Assembly: GCA_021234155.1 (NCBI GenBank)
Contig: JAJEKV010000170.1
Location: 434,267-498,266, forward strand
Origin: Isoetes taiwanensis
Taxonomy: Eukaryota; Streptophyta; Lycopodiopsida; Isoetales; Isoetaceae
Length of the DNA: 64,000 nt
Direction of reading: 5' to 3'
The notes under the pieces were generated by a model that was given only the letters and a program-made list of their open reading frames with translations, ran no database searches and was not told the DNA's origin. This document shows, piece after piece, positions 33,940-45,420 of the stretch; positions within the stretch are counted from its first letter, which is position 1, and every line of letters begins with the position of its first letter. The position numbers and the translations under genes were made by a program.

Positions 33940-35266
33940 GGAAGCTTGCATTCAACCCTAAACCCTTGCATTGTTTATTACGTTTGAGATATTTGTTTAA
34001 TTCAAAAGGAGATTTCTGGGTGTATCATACAATAGACATTGGTGATCAATTAACTGGAACCCGACTGACCTCTTAAGTTCTGTGCCATTCAGATCATGCT
34101 CACTAAACATACACAAACATTATATACAACAACTAATTTATCTTGGCTTATGTCTCTCTGCATCCTGAAGCACATTGGCATAGAACAACAAAAGCAAGTG
34201 TTAAGACAAAACAAAATTTATACGCATGAACTATATCCAAAGCTCAAATTCAAAAAAAGCCCGAGGCTCTGTTTCATTAACTCATTTCTAGGAAAAAAGC
34301 CCGAGGGCTTCTACAGAGGATGGCACTTGGGCCTATCAAAAAAAATCTTGGCAAGCATGCCACATTCCAAATCAAGATAAAAGAGGGAAAAGGGGCACAG
34401 AAGCCACAGTCACAACAAAAAAAAGGAAAGAAGAGAAAGATGATCGTCCAGCAGTGGCCATGCAAATATGGAGGGAAGCATTCAAGGTTTCACAGGGCTT
34501 TGGAAGAGGATGTTATCTTCTTCAGTAACCACAATCTGGCAGTGGATTAAGTCGGTATCAGAGCGGGCCCTTTCAATATGGGAGACTATCTCTGGAGACA
34601 CCTCAACGTGGAGGAAGGAACCTATGGCATGGGTCATCTCCACCGGTGTAATAAGACAGTTGCGGATTGAAAAGAAGTTAGGAGTTGTGGACATTGTGGA
34701 GCTGCTAGGGCTGGGATGATTGCTGGGAGGTCCACGAGATTGTTTTCCAGGTGATGGAGCTCCTCTCCTTCCGGACCTGTCAGTGTCTCAGATCGGCCCA
34801 CTTCCAGGGAAGCTTGTCCTGCATGCTTGATCCATAATAACTGTTGTGCTTGCTATGTTAATGCAAGAAAACACAGTTAGCCTAGCCCAGAGTCATCCAA
34901 ATTATGTTGAAGAAGACAAGAGAAGCTGGGGCTTACCTATGGCATTTCGAGCTGATTAAGAATACTTTGGCTTTGGCTGGGAGACAATGAACTCCCAATT
35001 TAAAGGAAGAAGGGAATGATGGGTCTGGCGTAGTCTGGACATCCCGAATTTCCAAAAATCCTCGCCTTAAATGCCAAATTCGCCCACTGCAGCTGGAGCA
35101 GAGACGATCCAAGCCATTTAAGGGCAAATCGATTGAAGAATTAGGAAGGATTTATGTAGGTAGGCTGGAAATTTGGCGAAGGCGGGCCAAATTGGGGACG
35201 GTAACCCTTGGCCTAGGGCACAATAGCTGGCAAAGGACGTAGGGGGCCTCGAGTATGGAAACCAAG
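33940..35266. other. Unassigned sequence right of the pogo element
   Basis: No domain recognised. A few open frames (34096-34380, 34320-34550) are rich in Lys/Gln and look incidental. GGTATCAGAGC at 34554-34564 matches a plant LTR-element primer-binding site but has no LTR beside it that I can see. The right end of the pogo element is probably in here. Confidence 0.35.
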
Positions 35267-35866
35267 GAATAAATTACTAATCGCATATTTCTTATTAGCC
35301 AGGATGACTTTAGCTAAACTTGCTCAATATTAATCCCAAAACTTTCTGTGGTTTAGCTAAACTCTACACATTTTTCATCTCATGCTTTCTAGCATTTAGC
35401 TAAACTAAGCCAAACATCATCCCAAAAATTTCTATGGTGTGGCCAACAGAAAATATTAAACCAAATTACTATACTTTTTTTTCAATATATTCCACTTATT
35501 TTAGTCATTTTCTTTGTGAAAACATTCTAAAATAATGCTAACTAGCAAAGTATGGGACTCAAATTAATTCATATTGCTAGAAACTAAACTACTAATCATA
35601 TATTTTATATAAGCTAGAATGATGTTAGCCAAACTAGCCCGAAATTCATATTAAAAGTTTCTATGGTTTAGCTAAACAATACAAAATTTCACTCTCTTAC
35701 TTTCTAGCTTTTGGCTAAAGAGCTCTAGGGTTGGTGCAGTCCCGAAAAAAGTTAAGCTAAAATTATTATTTTTTTTCCAATTTTTTCCATTTACTTTAGC
35801 CATTTTTTTTTGAAAATGTGCTAAAAAATCGCCAAATAGCTAAGTTTAGCCCTTAAATTATTCCAT
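35267..35866. repeat. Diverged tandem repeat of about 320 bp, MITE-like
   Basis: Two units start at about 35267 (AAATTACTAATCGCATATTT) and about 35586 (AAACTACTAATCATATATTT) and share the order TAGCTAAAC, AAAGTTTCTATGG or a similar block, then GGTTTAGCTAAAC. The palindromic core TTTAGCTAAA and the end TAAGTTTAGCCCTTAA suggest an AT-rich miniature inverted-repeat element or a dimer of one. Confidence 0.55.
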
Positions 35867-36347
35867 GATGGCAACCACGGTGTAAGCGTGAATCTGTATT
35901 GATGCACCGTTACCCGATCGTGGGAGACTGACAGGCGTACAGAATGTTAAGTGGCATATAAGGTGGCACACTTGGCATCTTCGCGAGTCCAAAATTTCGG
36001 GCGATAAGTGCTCACAGATCTGTGAATAGGGCTATTAAAGTAACGACGCAAGAGCTTGGACACCCCCCCAGTTCATGATGTCAGAACTTCTTAATCTTAG
36101 GGATTTTGATGAAAATTTGTTCTACAATGTTGTAGTCCAGGACATTAGGTATCCAACACACCCGGCGGACGGCTAAACGTGCGAATTTACCTTGACTTAC
36201 AAGAGGTTCTCTCTTAAGTGCGCAAAACATGGCCACCATACCCTAGGTTTGGATACTACTTTTAATGTAAATGGAGTCTTATTTTATTCTGGGGATCCCC
36301 CAAAATAAGACACCTAGTCTTATTTGATTTGAATATATAACTATTCA
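35867..36347. other. Unassigned spacer with partial MITE copy
   Basis: No gene. The last 80 bp (TGGAGTCTTATTTTATTCTG, then GGGGATCCCC) is an inverted match to the CCCCGGTATAAAATAAGACT segment inside the adjacent MITE copy at about 36585. Confidence 0.45.
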
Positions 36348-36760
36348 TGGTTTTCCACACAATGTCTTAAAATGTGGTTGTCCCATTTCATATAAGACAT
36401 CATTTGTGACTCCAAAGCAAAAAATAAGACACACAAATATAAGTCATTTTCACACTACAACGTGTCTTATACAAATGAGACACTAACAAACACTAGTGTG
36501 AAAAGCATCACAAAATAAGACCATCTATTATTGTGAATATGATTGTCAATAAGTGGTGTCTTATTTATGACTGGGGGAAGTCCCCCGGTATAAAATAAGA
36601 CTCCATTTCACTTAAGCTAACCAAACCTACCCGAACCTAAATAAGACATGTCGTATTTCTAATAGTGTGAAAACAACTTCACCCTCTTCTGCTTAAGTGG
36701 CATCCTCCTATTGGACACTTCTAAAAACTTCTAAAAATAAGATAGTCGTGTGAAAATGCC
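36348..36760. mobile_element. Tourist-like MITE, older copy
   Basis: About 413 bp, homologous along its length to the copy at 36823-37237 (shared TTTCATATAAGACATCATTT, GACTCCAAAGCAAAAAATAA and CTTAAGTGGCAT). Its termini are eroded (TGGTTTTCCACAC and GTGTGAAAATGCCC), so no target duplication can be recognised. Confidence 0.7.
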
Positions 36761-36822
36761 CTTAGTGGTGTCATATTTGACTACCATGCAGTGGAAAAGC
36801 AAATTCAAATTTGCGTGTCTCA

Positions 36823-37237
36823 GGGCCTTTTCACACGATGTCTTAAAATATGGTTGTCTCATTTCATATAAGACATCATTTGTGACTCCAAAGCAAAAAA
36901 TAAGGCATACATATATAAGTTGCTTTCACACTACAGTGTCTTATTTGTAGTCTTATACAAATAAGACTAACAAAGTAGTGTGAAAACCATCACAAAATAA
37001 GATCACCTATTATTTTGAATATGATTGGTCAATAAGTGGTGTCTTATTTTATGGTAGGGGAAGTCCCCGGGTATAAAATAAGACTCCATTTCCTTTATTG
37101 AACCTATCCAAACCTACCCGAATCTAAATGAGACATGTCTTATTTTTGATAGCGTAAAAACAACTTCAACATCTTTCGCTTAAGTGGCATACTCCTATTG
37201 GATACTTCTAAAAATAAGACAGTCATGTGAAAAGGCC
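36823..37237. mobile_element. Tourist-like (PIF/Harbinger) MITE
   Basis: 415 bp with terminal inverted repeats GGGCCTTTTCACACGATGTC and, reverse-complemented at the right, GGCCTTTTCACATGACTGTC. It is flanked by TCA on both sides (36820-36822 and 37238-37240). A 3-bp duplication with GG(G)CC termini fits PIF/Harbinger-derived Tourist elements. TCA differs from the preferred TWA target, so the assignment is probable rather than certain. Confidence 0.75.
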
Positions 37238-37240
37238 TCA

Positions 37241-37849
37241 GTTTTAGCCCTAGTGTCACAAATAGTATCTTATATTTGTGACTAGTGTGGAAAATGGGTC
37301 TAAACTCTATTTTCTCTATCAGCTTTTTTCCTGACATGCAAAAGAGTCAATAAGAAAATAAGAACTCCAACCGGTAATCCTCGATCCTAACCCCAAATTT
37401 TTCGATCCTGAAAGAAACTATAGTAGGCAATGGATTGGTGTTACTATGCTTAATCTCATTATAGACCAATCTCGGCTATTGGCAAGAGCATAATACAACA
37501 TATGCAAAAATATATACAATCATGGCCATCAGCTTCAATCCTTACTTCTAATACCTGGCATATAAAAATACCATGCTTGTACAAAACAAAATGGTATTCA
37601 AAATTACCAAATTATCCTATTGACCATATATAGGAGACAAAATAAGGATTGTCCCGCCAATATAAAGTTCCAAACTATTGCAATGAGCTCACGTACTTTG
37701 ATCTGTGGGGCTAGCAATAAGGATGCCATATACACATGAAAGTGTGGTGGTTAGATGCAGCATCGGGACTTCCCGAAAGCGCCCATCCCAGTACTATTCC
37801 AGCCCAAGCGCGCATAACTTCGAAGTTCTTATGGGATCCGGTTACGTGC
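37241..37849. other. Unassigned non-coding sequence
   Basis: AT-rich; no domain or repeat of note apart from a short TAGTGTCACAAATAGTATCTT inverted motif next to the MITE. Confidence 0.4.
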
Positions 37850-38601
37850 CCCATTCGTGAAGACTTTTCTCCAGAGTTTTAGGATTTTGAGTTCATTTCT
37901 GCTATTGCTAATGAGATTGGACTTCATCTGCAACATGTTATAACCAATGACAGTACTAAGATTTCTGTAGCACGGTCTATTCATCGTGATATGCTTCAGA
38001 CAGTTGTTGTTTAGAGTGGGCCCATGTTTTTTCCTTACGATTGTTAAATGGCCCAGAGCTGGGTCTCATGTTCCCCGAGGCCTCTCTCTTTGCTCAATAT
38101 CGTAGATCTTACCAGCAGGCTCCTCTAGTTGCCTCTACTGCAAATCCTGCTCCTAGCTCTGCTTCTTCTTCAATGGATGTCTCTCATCCCTCTGTGGCCT
38201 CCTCTACATCTATTCCAGCCGCTAATCGCACATCTCAGCTGCTGGATCAACAAAGGCAAAGTTTGGATGAGATTCAGAGGTTGCAAGAGCAAATTGAAGA
38301 GGCTTGTGGGCAGTACATGGATATTGATCATCGTGGTGCCCACCCTCCACCCAAACATTCACCTCGTCAACCTCAAAAGTCAGCTAAGGGTTCTAACACC
38401 TCTGCATCCCAGCTCTCCTCAGCACTTGCTCTACATGATTCTGCTTCTCCTATTGCATATGGTCACTTTGCTCCACTTCAGTGGGCTGATTTAGCTGAAG
38501 ACAATATTGCCTTGCCGCAAGCGCAGGATACATCTTTAAACTCTCCTGAAATTCCAGTAGTCATATCTAATTCGACTTCATTACAAGTCCAATGCGGTTA
38601 G
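37850..38601 (+). pseudogene. Probable LINE ORF1 (DUF4283-like) fragment
   Basis: Upstream of a 561-nt open frame (38041-38601) one can read FEFISAIANEIGLHLQHVIT and KISVARSIHRDMLQ (37889-38003), which resembles the LxxFWSAIGNKIGxxLxVD...RVARILV block of plant LINE ORF1/DUF4283 proteins. The open frame itself is Ser/Pro/Gln-rich with one coiled segment (LDEIQRLQEQIEEACGQYM), as is common after the DUF4283 domain. A stop or frame change lies between the two parts. It could instead be a retrotransposon gag-like gene; no zinc knuckle was seen. Confidence 0.45.
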
Positions 38602-39135
38602 ACCCTTAGGCGGAGCCGTATCTCCTTTTCCTTATCTAGTATGGAGTAAGTACATTGTGTCGCAGGCCCGTGTTCCAGCGGCAGTGCTTACACAACTAGA
38701 TGAGAAATATTCATTTTGTACATATTCTTGTTGATTAATAAATTTTTTGTTCGTCCTTCAAAAGGGGGAGGTTTTGTAAATTAGAAGTTGATATTTTAGA
38801 AACAATGGAATTCTTCAAGATTCAAACCTGGATCAGACCATTAGGTGTGACATACCTGATGGTCCATGCACATATACAATTGCAAATAACCTATTGGTAA
38901 GGAAAAACTACAAAGCATTGTGTTATTTCAGCTTTAATTTTAACCTCTTTTATGCAGATTAAATTTTCAAGTGATACGGTTGACGAAGCAATATATTGAA
39001 GGACATTCTAATTTCGAGTTGAAAGCATTGGTGGAAGAATAATGAAGCGCACACTATGTGAGACTCACCTCACACTTTTAGCACATGGACATTAGATCAG
39101 ACCCTTAGAAGCATTGCACTGGCTGAGCTGAGATA
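38602..39135. other. Unassigned non-coding sequence
   Basis: No coding similarity; ends at the left breakpoint of the tandem duplication. Confidence 0.4.
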
Positions 39136-39556
39136 TTTAGTTCTAGAAGTTTCTATGTGGATCAACACCATGAGTATGTGAGTGTGCCAAATCTAAGAAT
39201 GTATATTATGAAAATTGTAGAGGTGAGCTCATGAGATGAGATATCTCATTATTATTTTGAAAGCTAATTGTGTAAACTTTTGTTATTACCTTACCACGCT
39301 ATAGCACAAATGGGAAGAACATTTGACAAATTACTCGATGTAATTAAAGATGAGTGGTGAATGAGGAACCCACAATTTTGAATGTCGCCTAGATGAAATT
39401 GGTGGTATGGAAGAATGCCAAAGATTGCACATGGAAATAACGTAATTTCACATTTATTTGAAAATTAATTATGGTTAATAAAACCTTTTGAAAATGAGGT
39501 ACATGAATGATAACAATAATGCCCACATACACATTCCTTATTTAAGGCATTTGTTT

Positions 39557-39774
39557 TCTCTACTAAAATTCCTCTTTTAATCTCAAAGTTAATACATTGA
39601 TGATATTGTCATTAGGCATTTTCAACAAAAAAATAATTACAAAAACCATTAATGTCCATTCTTTCTAGTATCAACCTATGTTATTATCTAAAGTTGCACA
39701 TATGGACGTTAAAGACCGAGTAAAAAAAATACGTTAGGTCATTAGCCCGGCAACGTCGGGCACACGTTTACTAG
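39557..39774 (+). mobile_element. Helitron-like non-autonomous element, copy 1
   Basis: Starts TCTCTACTAAAATTCC and ends with hairpin GCCCGGCAACGTCGGGC, then ACACGTTTACTAG, followed by T. A TCTCTACTA 5' end, a GC hairpin about 10 bp before the 3' end and a terminal CTAG are Helitron hallmarks. Length 218 bp, no coding. The base before the 5' end is T where A is usual, and one hairpin base is changed (C to T). Confidence 0.65.
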
Positions 39775-40589
39775 TAACTTCTTAAGATTGAACATTGCAT
39801 ATGATTGCTTTCAAGATCTTTCCTTCTTGTCAGGTCCACAGAGTGGCAAACACGTGGGTTGTCTTGGAATTGGCTAGCATTTGATCAGGGCTCTTGCTAT
39901 AGCTATGATGTCTTAGAAGCCTAACATTATAAATTGAGGCTTTACAAACATTTGGTTTGAAACACATCAAATATTCATAAAAGCCTGTAGGTTTTCCCGC
40001 TCTAGAATATGCCCGTTAATTTCCCATCATTTGCCCTAATTCTAAATGTCATTATTGATTCTATATTGAGCTTTTATGTTTTGTGTGCCAAATTTTGATG
40101 CCTTTCATTCCTCTATTATGAGGAGTTAGCAAGAAAATACGGTGTCCCTAACGCCCAACTAACTACTTTCTAAAATAGTGATAGTCAGGGGTTCTGTAGA
40201 AGGAAACACGGGAAATGCAAATTACAAAGCTGCACAGATTTGACTGGAATAGAAGTCATGAATATATCGTTTCTTTTGTATCATGAAGTAAGAATCACTT
40301 TGTGCTTGGGACACAACTCAATGGAAGAATATGTTTACCGTGTTTAAGGGCATGGTCTTTGAAGGGCCCAATGTAGAAGGACAAGTGGCTTTGAATTTCG
40401 ACAAGATATTGCTGATGTAAAATAACGAGATTCCTTTTCTGTCAGAGATGGACAACTTTCATCTGTTTGGCATTATGATGGATCATACAAAATGAAGGCT
40501 ATTATTAGTTGGCCTCATCCTAAGAACCTCAAGGATTTGCACTTCCCCTCAATAAGTTTTCCAAAGGGATATACTTTCTGTTTAAGATG

Positions 40590-42110
40590 CAGAAGCTGAG
40601 GAATTTGATTTTGATGCTAGTAAAAATGTCGTTGGCCCCATGCTCAAGCAAGACAGACATCAATTTATGTTAAAACCATCGGAGCAAGGGTACAACACTT
40701 ATGAAAAAGAATTGATTCTTCTGGTGCATGTGTTAGAGAAATGGAGACATTACTTCATGGGATCAAAGTTTATTGCCACTTTGAACTGCGGAGCTTGAAA
40801 CATATACAAACTCAAGATATTATCAATGCACGTCAATTAAAGCTCATTGATACTATAAAGGATTTTGAAGGGTTGCATCTTGAGTACGAAAATGGGATGG
40901 AAAATTAAGTTGTCGATGCTTTAAGTAGAGTACACATTCATGACCATAGCAGGAATTGTCGACTTGGAGACAATGAAAATAGAATACATCAATGATTGAT
41001 CCTTCTTTTGTCGTTCCCCATGCACAAATTGAGAAAGATGGCATACAGGTCAAGAATGATACAAGAATACCATGAACCTCCATATTCCAGACATAGAGGC
41101 ACTCAAGCTACCTTGGCTATTGCGAAAAGACATCTTTATTGGCCTAATCTTGAGAGGGTTGTTAAGAAGTATGTAGAAGTTTGCGTCGTTTGCCAATAAA
41201 CAAAAGCCTCTACTAGCAAGCCTGTCAGATTAGTTCACACTTTGCCAATTCTGGAAGCACATGACTATGAACTTCATCCAAGGATTACCTAAGTACACTC
41301 ATAAGAATGACCAGATCTGGATAGTTGTAGACAGGTTGTCTAAACAGGTTCATTTTCTTTCGTGAAAATCGAGCATGACATCCTTTCAAGCAATCGATTT
41401 TGATATGGTCTCATGAAGAACCTGGGTAACTGTAAAGTTCTCCACATCCTTTCACCCTCAGACGGATGGCCATACTGAAGTTGTGAGTCGTGTTATTGAG
41501 GACATGTCCTGAGCCTATGTTGCAGAAAGCCAAAGTCAATGGGAAGAGTATCTTTATCTTCTGGAGTTTGCCTATAATAACACCATCCATTCGGTTATCC
41601 AGAGAAATCCCTTTGAAGTGGTGTATAGATGCTCTTTGGAATCTCCAATTACGAAATTAGGAGGAGAAGTACTAGCTTCAAATGAAGTAACAACGGACTT
41701 TGCAAACATTTTTGAAGAAGTAAAAACTCGTATCCGAAAGAGCCAAGAGCTAATGATTTATCAACTTGTGAAGAAACAAAAGATTAATGGGTTTGGAGTA
41801 TCACCTTTAGGAAATGCCTCGAAATATGGGTAATAAGTACATAAAACTGGCTCCTAGATATTACGATCCATTTCAAATTGACGACAAAATATGGAAGTGG
41901 AATTTATCTTGAGACCTTGCAGAAAATGAAACATGCGAATTATTTCAACGTCAAGGATGATGATGAGGTGCTTGAACCGGAACAGATACTTATGCACCAA
42001 GATAAGGAGACACGAACAACATGGTATTCTAAGGACCAGCTTAAAGAATAGAATGCACTTGTGGATGAATAAACAAACTTTGCTAAAACAACAGGCAAAG
42101 CTAGCAGACA
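40590..42110 (+). pseudogene. Old chromovirus pol remnant in copy 1
   Basis: Scattered Ty3 pol blocks can be read through many stops: RNase H (GYNTYEKELILLVHVLEKWR near 40690, HIQTQDIINARQLKLIDTIK, VVDALSRVH near 40910), integrase zinc domain (HRGTQATLAIAKRHLYWPNL and VEVCVVCQ, 41090-41199), catalytic core piece (FHPQTDGHTEVVSRVIEDM near 41450) and the C-terminal part (LLEFAYNNTIHSVIQRNPFE near 41560, APRYYDPFQI near 41850). The catalytic Asp blocks are damaged. It belongs to a different, older chromovirus than the one at 24-32 kb. The chromodomain segment is missing here (gap after 42018). Confidence 0.82.
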
Positions 42111-42217
42111 TTAATATCTTTGCTATTTGGAACCATTTTAATAAAAAAGTTGCAATTGCTTTACCAACAAGAAATATCTAAAGATTGATATACGTTGGTA
42201 TAATCTGAATCCTTTAT

Positions 42218-42930
42218 TCATAAGATATCAAGCCCTCTAACTGAATTGAGGCCACCTCTAAGGAATTGGGATGAACGATCTCTAAAGGAATTGAGGCCAT
42301 TTCTAAATGAATTGGAATGATTGTCTCTAATGGAATTGAGACTAAAGACCTCTAAAAAAAGTGAGGCCATTCCTAAATGAACTGGAATGACCATCCTTAA
42401 AGGAATTAGAGTGAGCAATTTTTCCTCAAGATTGACGTAGACATTCAATCTCGGAAAGGGAAGGATTGTTACCGCTTTATGCCAGCTCGGGGGAGTGGCT
42501 CAAGTATTTACCCTGTATACTATACGTGTTGGATATACATGTTGGGTGATGAACTATATGGTTACAAGGATTATTTAAAAGGCAAAGAATGTCTTAAATT
42601 AATTGGGTGGCTATCTATGTCCTAAAGATTGGAGTGCATAATTTTTCTATTTGTTTGTTGTTGTATTTCTGGTATGAAATTGATTTTTAAGGACTATGAT
42701 TAAAATCTTTAGATATTTCTTATTGCATCCTTATAGGTGAGGCTAGTGATTGTCATAAATAGTTGACGCTATTTATGAAATCACGATCCAAACCAGGTGA
42801 ATGGAAAGAGTTGTTGCTCTTGTCCAAGTGATTGGAATGAGCTGATGCCATGTCCAAGAGGTTGGAATGAGTTGATGCCATGTCCAAGTGAATGGAATGA
42901 GTTGGTGCTCATGTCCAGGTGAATAGAATG
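42218..42930. repeat. Minisatellite-like repeats downstream of old pol (copy 1)
   Basis: 42218-42420 holds degenerate repeats of CTCTAAAGGAATTGAGGCCA and TTCCTAAATGAATTGGAATG. A second array at 42800-42930 repeats GAGTTGATGCCATGTCCAAG with about 30-bp spacing. Both recur in copy 2 (about 48870-49060 and 49445-49570). They lie where the 3' untranslated region and LTR of the old chromovirus should be. Confidence 0.65.
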
Positions 42931-43723
42931 TTTGATATTCCCGATGTTCGCAGGTCTTCTGGTTGGTGCTGGAGGTTGCAAACTGGAATAGAAACTGATC
43001 AAAAGTTGGTGCTTCTAGTGGAGGTTAATAAACATTTTGTTTTAAACTAACCTATGCTTTGAGACAAATTAAGTTGATGTTCAACTTGTGGTTTTTGGAT
43101 ACCTTCTCGAGGAAATAAGTTTATTCTTTAGAAGGGAAGGACTAATACGCTTTTCAAAGGTTGACTAAGTATCAACTTTGAAAAGGAGGGTTTGATGGTT
43201 TTCTTTCAGATATAATGGCAATTGAGGACGATCAGTCTTGAGAAAGGAAGGAATTGATAGTCTTTGAGAAGGGATGTAAATCTTTAAGAAAGATGATCGA
43301 GGGCGATCAGTCTTGAGAAGGGAAGGAATTGATATGGTGCTCGGGCGAGTGGCCTTGCATGGAACAATATTTATTGATATGATCAAGTAAAAAAGCCATC
43401 CAGTATGTCTAAGCCTTGATATTATCAAAGAGAGAGCTAAAACTAAACCTCGACCTTTATTTAAAAGCAAAAAGGCAAAAAAAAGGTGTTGTTACGTATA
43501 AATAGAAGGACAACTTTGAGACGTGATATCTTTGCGACAACAACTCAGAATTTAGTGATCCTTACCTTCTTCAAAAGCACTTGAAGTCTAGTTTCCAGAT
43601 TGGGCTTGGTTGTCTATAGATTCCTTACAGTTTGAAAGTTATGCCCAGAATGGTGCATAGGGGTCTAAGCTGACTGCACAACTAGATATGCTTCTTTCTA
43701 TGTTTGATGAAGCGCTTAGCCTT

Positions 43724-45420
43724 TCTTATTCAATGGAGTGCTTGCGGAATTGAGCACTCCATTGAATAAGAAATGTGATAAGCAAATAATCAGTAATCTT
43801 GGTGTTAAACAGGGTTGTCCTGCATCTCCAACTTTATTTGGCATTTATATGGATGAAGTAGAAGGATGGCTTAACAGAAATTGCTATGACGGAGTAGTGC
43901 TCGCAGGATACCTTATCATGCTTCTTCTATATGCAGATGACATAGTGCTCCTTGCACGAACAGCAGAAGGCTTGCAACAACATATAGATGTGCTATCATC
44001 CTTTTGCGATCAAGCAGGAATGGCAGTCAATCTAGACAAGACAAAAATTATGATGTTTGGCACGAGGAAAAAACATGTTTTTCAGATTAAAGGTAAGCCC
44101 ATTGAACATGTTCATAGCTATAAATATTTGGGAATTGAGATAACAGAAAATTACAGATGGAATACAGCGGTAGATAAGAGAGTTGTTGGTGGAAAGAAAG
44201 CTTTATACGCAATTCAAGCTAAATGTAGAACAATTCAGCTATGGGACTGGTCCATGCGGCTTCATTTATATCGAGCTTTAGTTATGCCTGTAATATTGTA
44301 TGGATGCCAGATATGGGGACCGGGTTTAGCAAGAAAAAAGTGGAAAGATATAGAAGCAGTCCAAAAGCGCTATCTAATGGATGAGCTCGGAGTTAAACTC
44401 CAAACACCATATGCCATGATGCTTGCTGAAGTTGGTATGTTGCCATTAGAAGGAGAGGCAATCTATCAATATCTTGTTTATGTAACCAGAGTTAAAGCCT
44501 TACCACATGAAAGGCTACCATATAAGGCAATGGAAGAAAGCAAGGAAAATGGTTGGTATGCAGATGGAGAATTATGGCTGCAAAGATGGAACATTAGTAT
44601 GAACGATATGCCATCACGAGAAGAAGCTATTCGACCAAAGTGATCGAGAAATTATGGGCCAACCCACAAGGCAAGATGGACTTTTACAGTGAAATAAATC
44701 CCATGGTTATGTCAAGGGGGCGTCACCTTGTGGAACCTGTCAAAACCACGTGCATCAATGGGAGGGGGCGATTTTTTACCCTTTTCCGTATGTATACTAG
44801 GGGTCATAGGGGTTTGGGGATGTTCTTCTAGTTGTAAAACCATATGGAAAGGGGTCAAATTTGCCTATCAGAAACACGTATACTAGGGTTTTTTTGGTTA
44901 CCCTATGCACGCAGGTGGCATATCCCTTATAAAGAAGGTGGATCCCCCGGGGGTTATGTACACAGCACAACAGTATTTGATAGACCATCTACCTATGTCA
45001 TCTAGGCACCAGATTTGTCGGATGAGGGTTAGTTCCCATCACCTACAAGTCGAGTGTGGAAGGTGGCATTAAATTACCAAGGTCCAGTCGCATATGTCAG
45101 GTGTGTCAGACAGGGGAAGTGGAGGACGAGCATCACGTTTTGCTTAGTTGTGCAGCTTATACATCTGTAAGAGAGTGACACAAGATCCAGGAAACAGATT
45201 GTGTGAATATTTATACTTTTTTTCAGTTGCCATCATGGAAGTTAGCAAATTTTCTCACGGAAATGTTGCTTGTTCGTGATGCACAACTAAATAAGTAGCC
45301 TAGGTCATAAGGTTTTTTAAGAAGTGCGCCTACTATGTAAACATTTCGTCTCCTAGACCGTAGGGTCTTTAAGAGATCGTGAATAATCAATTCAATTCAA
45401 TTCAATTCAATTCAATTCAA
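43724..45420 (+). mobile_element. 5'-truncated LINE inserted in duplication copy 1
   Basis: The insert interrupts sequence that is continuous in copy 2. It starts with an 18-bp inverted repeat (43725-43742 and 43753-43770), carries the C-terminal half of an RT, and ends in a (TTCAA)n tail (about 45389-45420). Short-repeat tails are typical of RTE-like and related non-LTR elements. Seven or so bases of the target (GCTCTTT) are missing, and no target duplication is evident. Confidence 0.88.
43738..44643 (+). CDS. LINE reverse transcriptase, partial open frame
   Basis: 301 open codons; the real element sequence begins at about codon 7, after the inverted piece. Visible RT motifs are NLGVKQGCPASPTLFGIYMD (block 4), LLLYADDIVLLARTAEGLQQ with the catalytic YADD at 43929-43940, GMAVNLDKTKIMMFGT and YKYLGIEI. 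The thumb and connection follow: YRALVMPVILYGCQIWGPGL, VQKRYLMDELGVKLQTPYAM and GMLPLEGEA. The fingers and endonuclease are absent (5' truncation). Downstream, in broken frames near 45020-45170, a CQVCQTGEVEDEHHVLLSC zinc-binding motif completes the RT end. The frame is remarkably free of stops, so the insertion is probably young. Confidence 0.9.
   Translation: MLAELSTPLNKKCDKQIISNLGVKQGCPASPTLFGIYMDEVEGWLNRNCYDGVVLAGYLIMLLLYADDIVLLARTAEGLQQHIDVLSSFCDQAGMAVNLDKTKIMMFGTRKKHVFQIKGKPIEHVHSYKYLGIEITENYRWNTAVDKRVVGGKKALYAIQAKCRTIQLWDWSMRLHLYRALVMPVILYGCQIWGPGLARKKWKDIEAVQKRYLMDELGVKLQTPYAMMLAEVGMLPLEGEAIYQYLVYVTRVKALPHERLPYKAMEESKENGWYADGELWLQRWNISMNDMPSREEAIRPK

Noticed and set aside
42781-43002. 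Minus-strand frame with a repeated SLGHGINSFQ-like peptide
   Set aside because: It arises from a minisatellite; the duplicate copy breaks the frame, so coding is unlikely.
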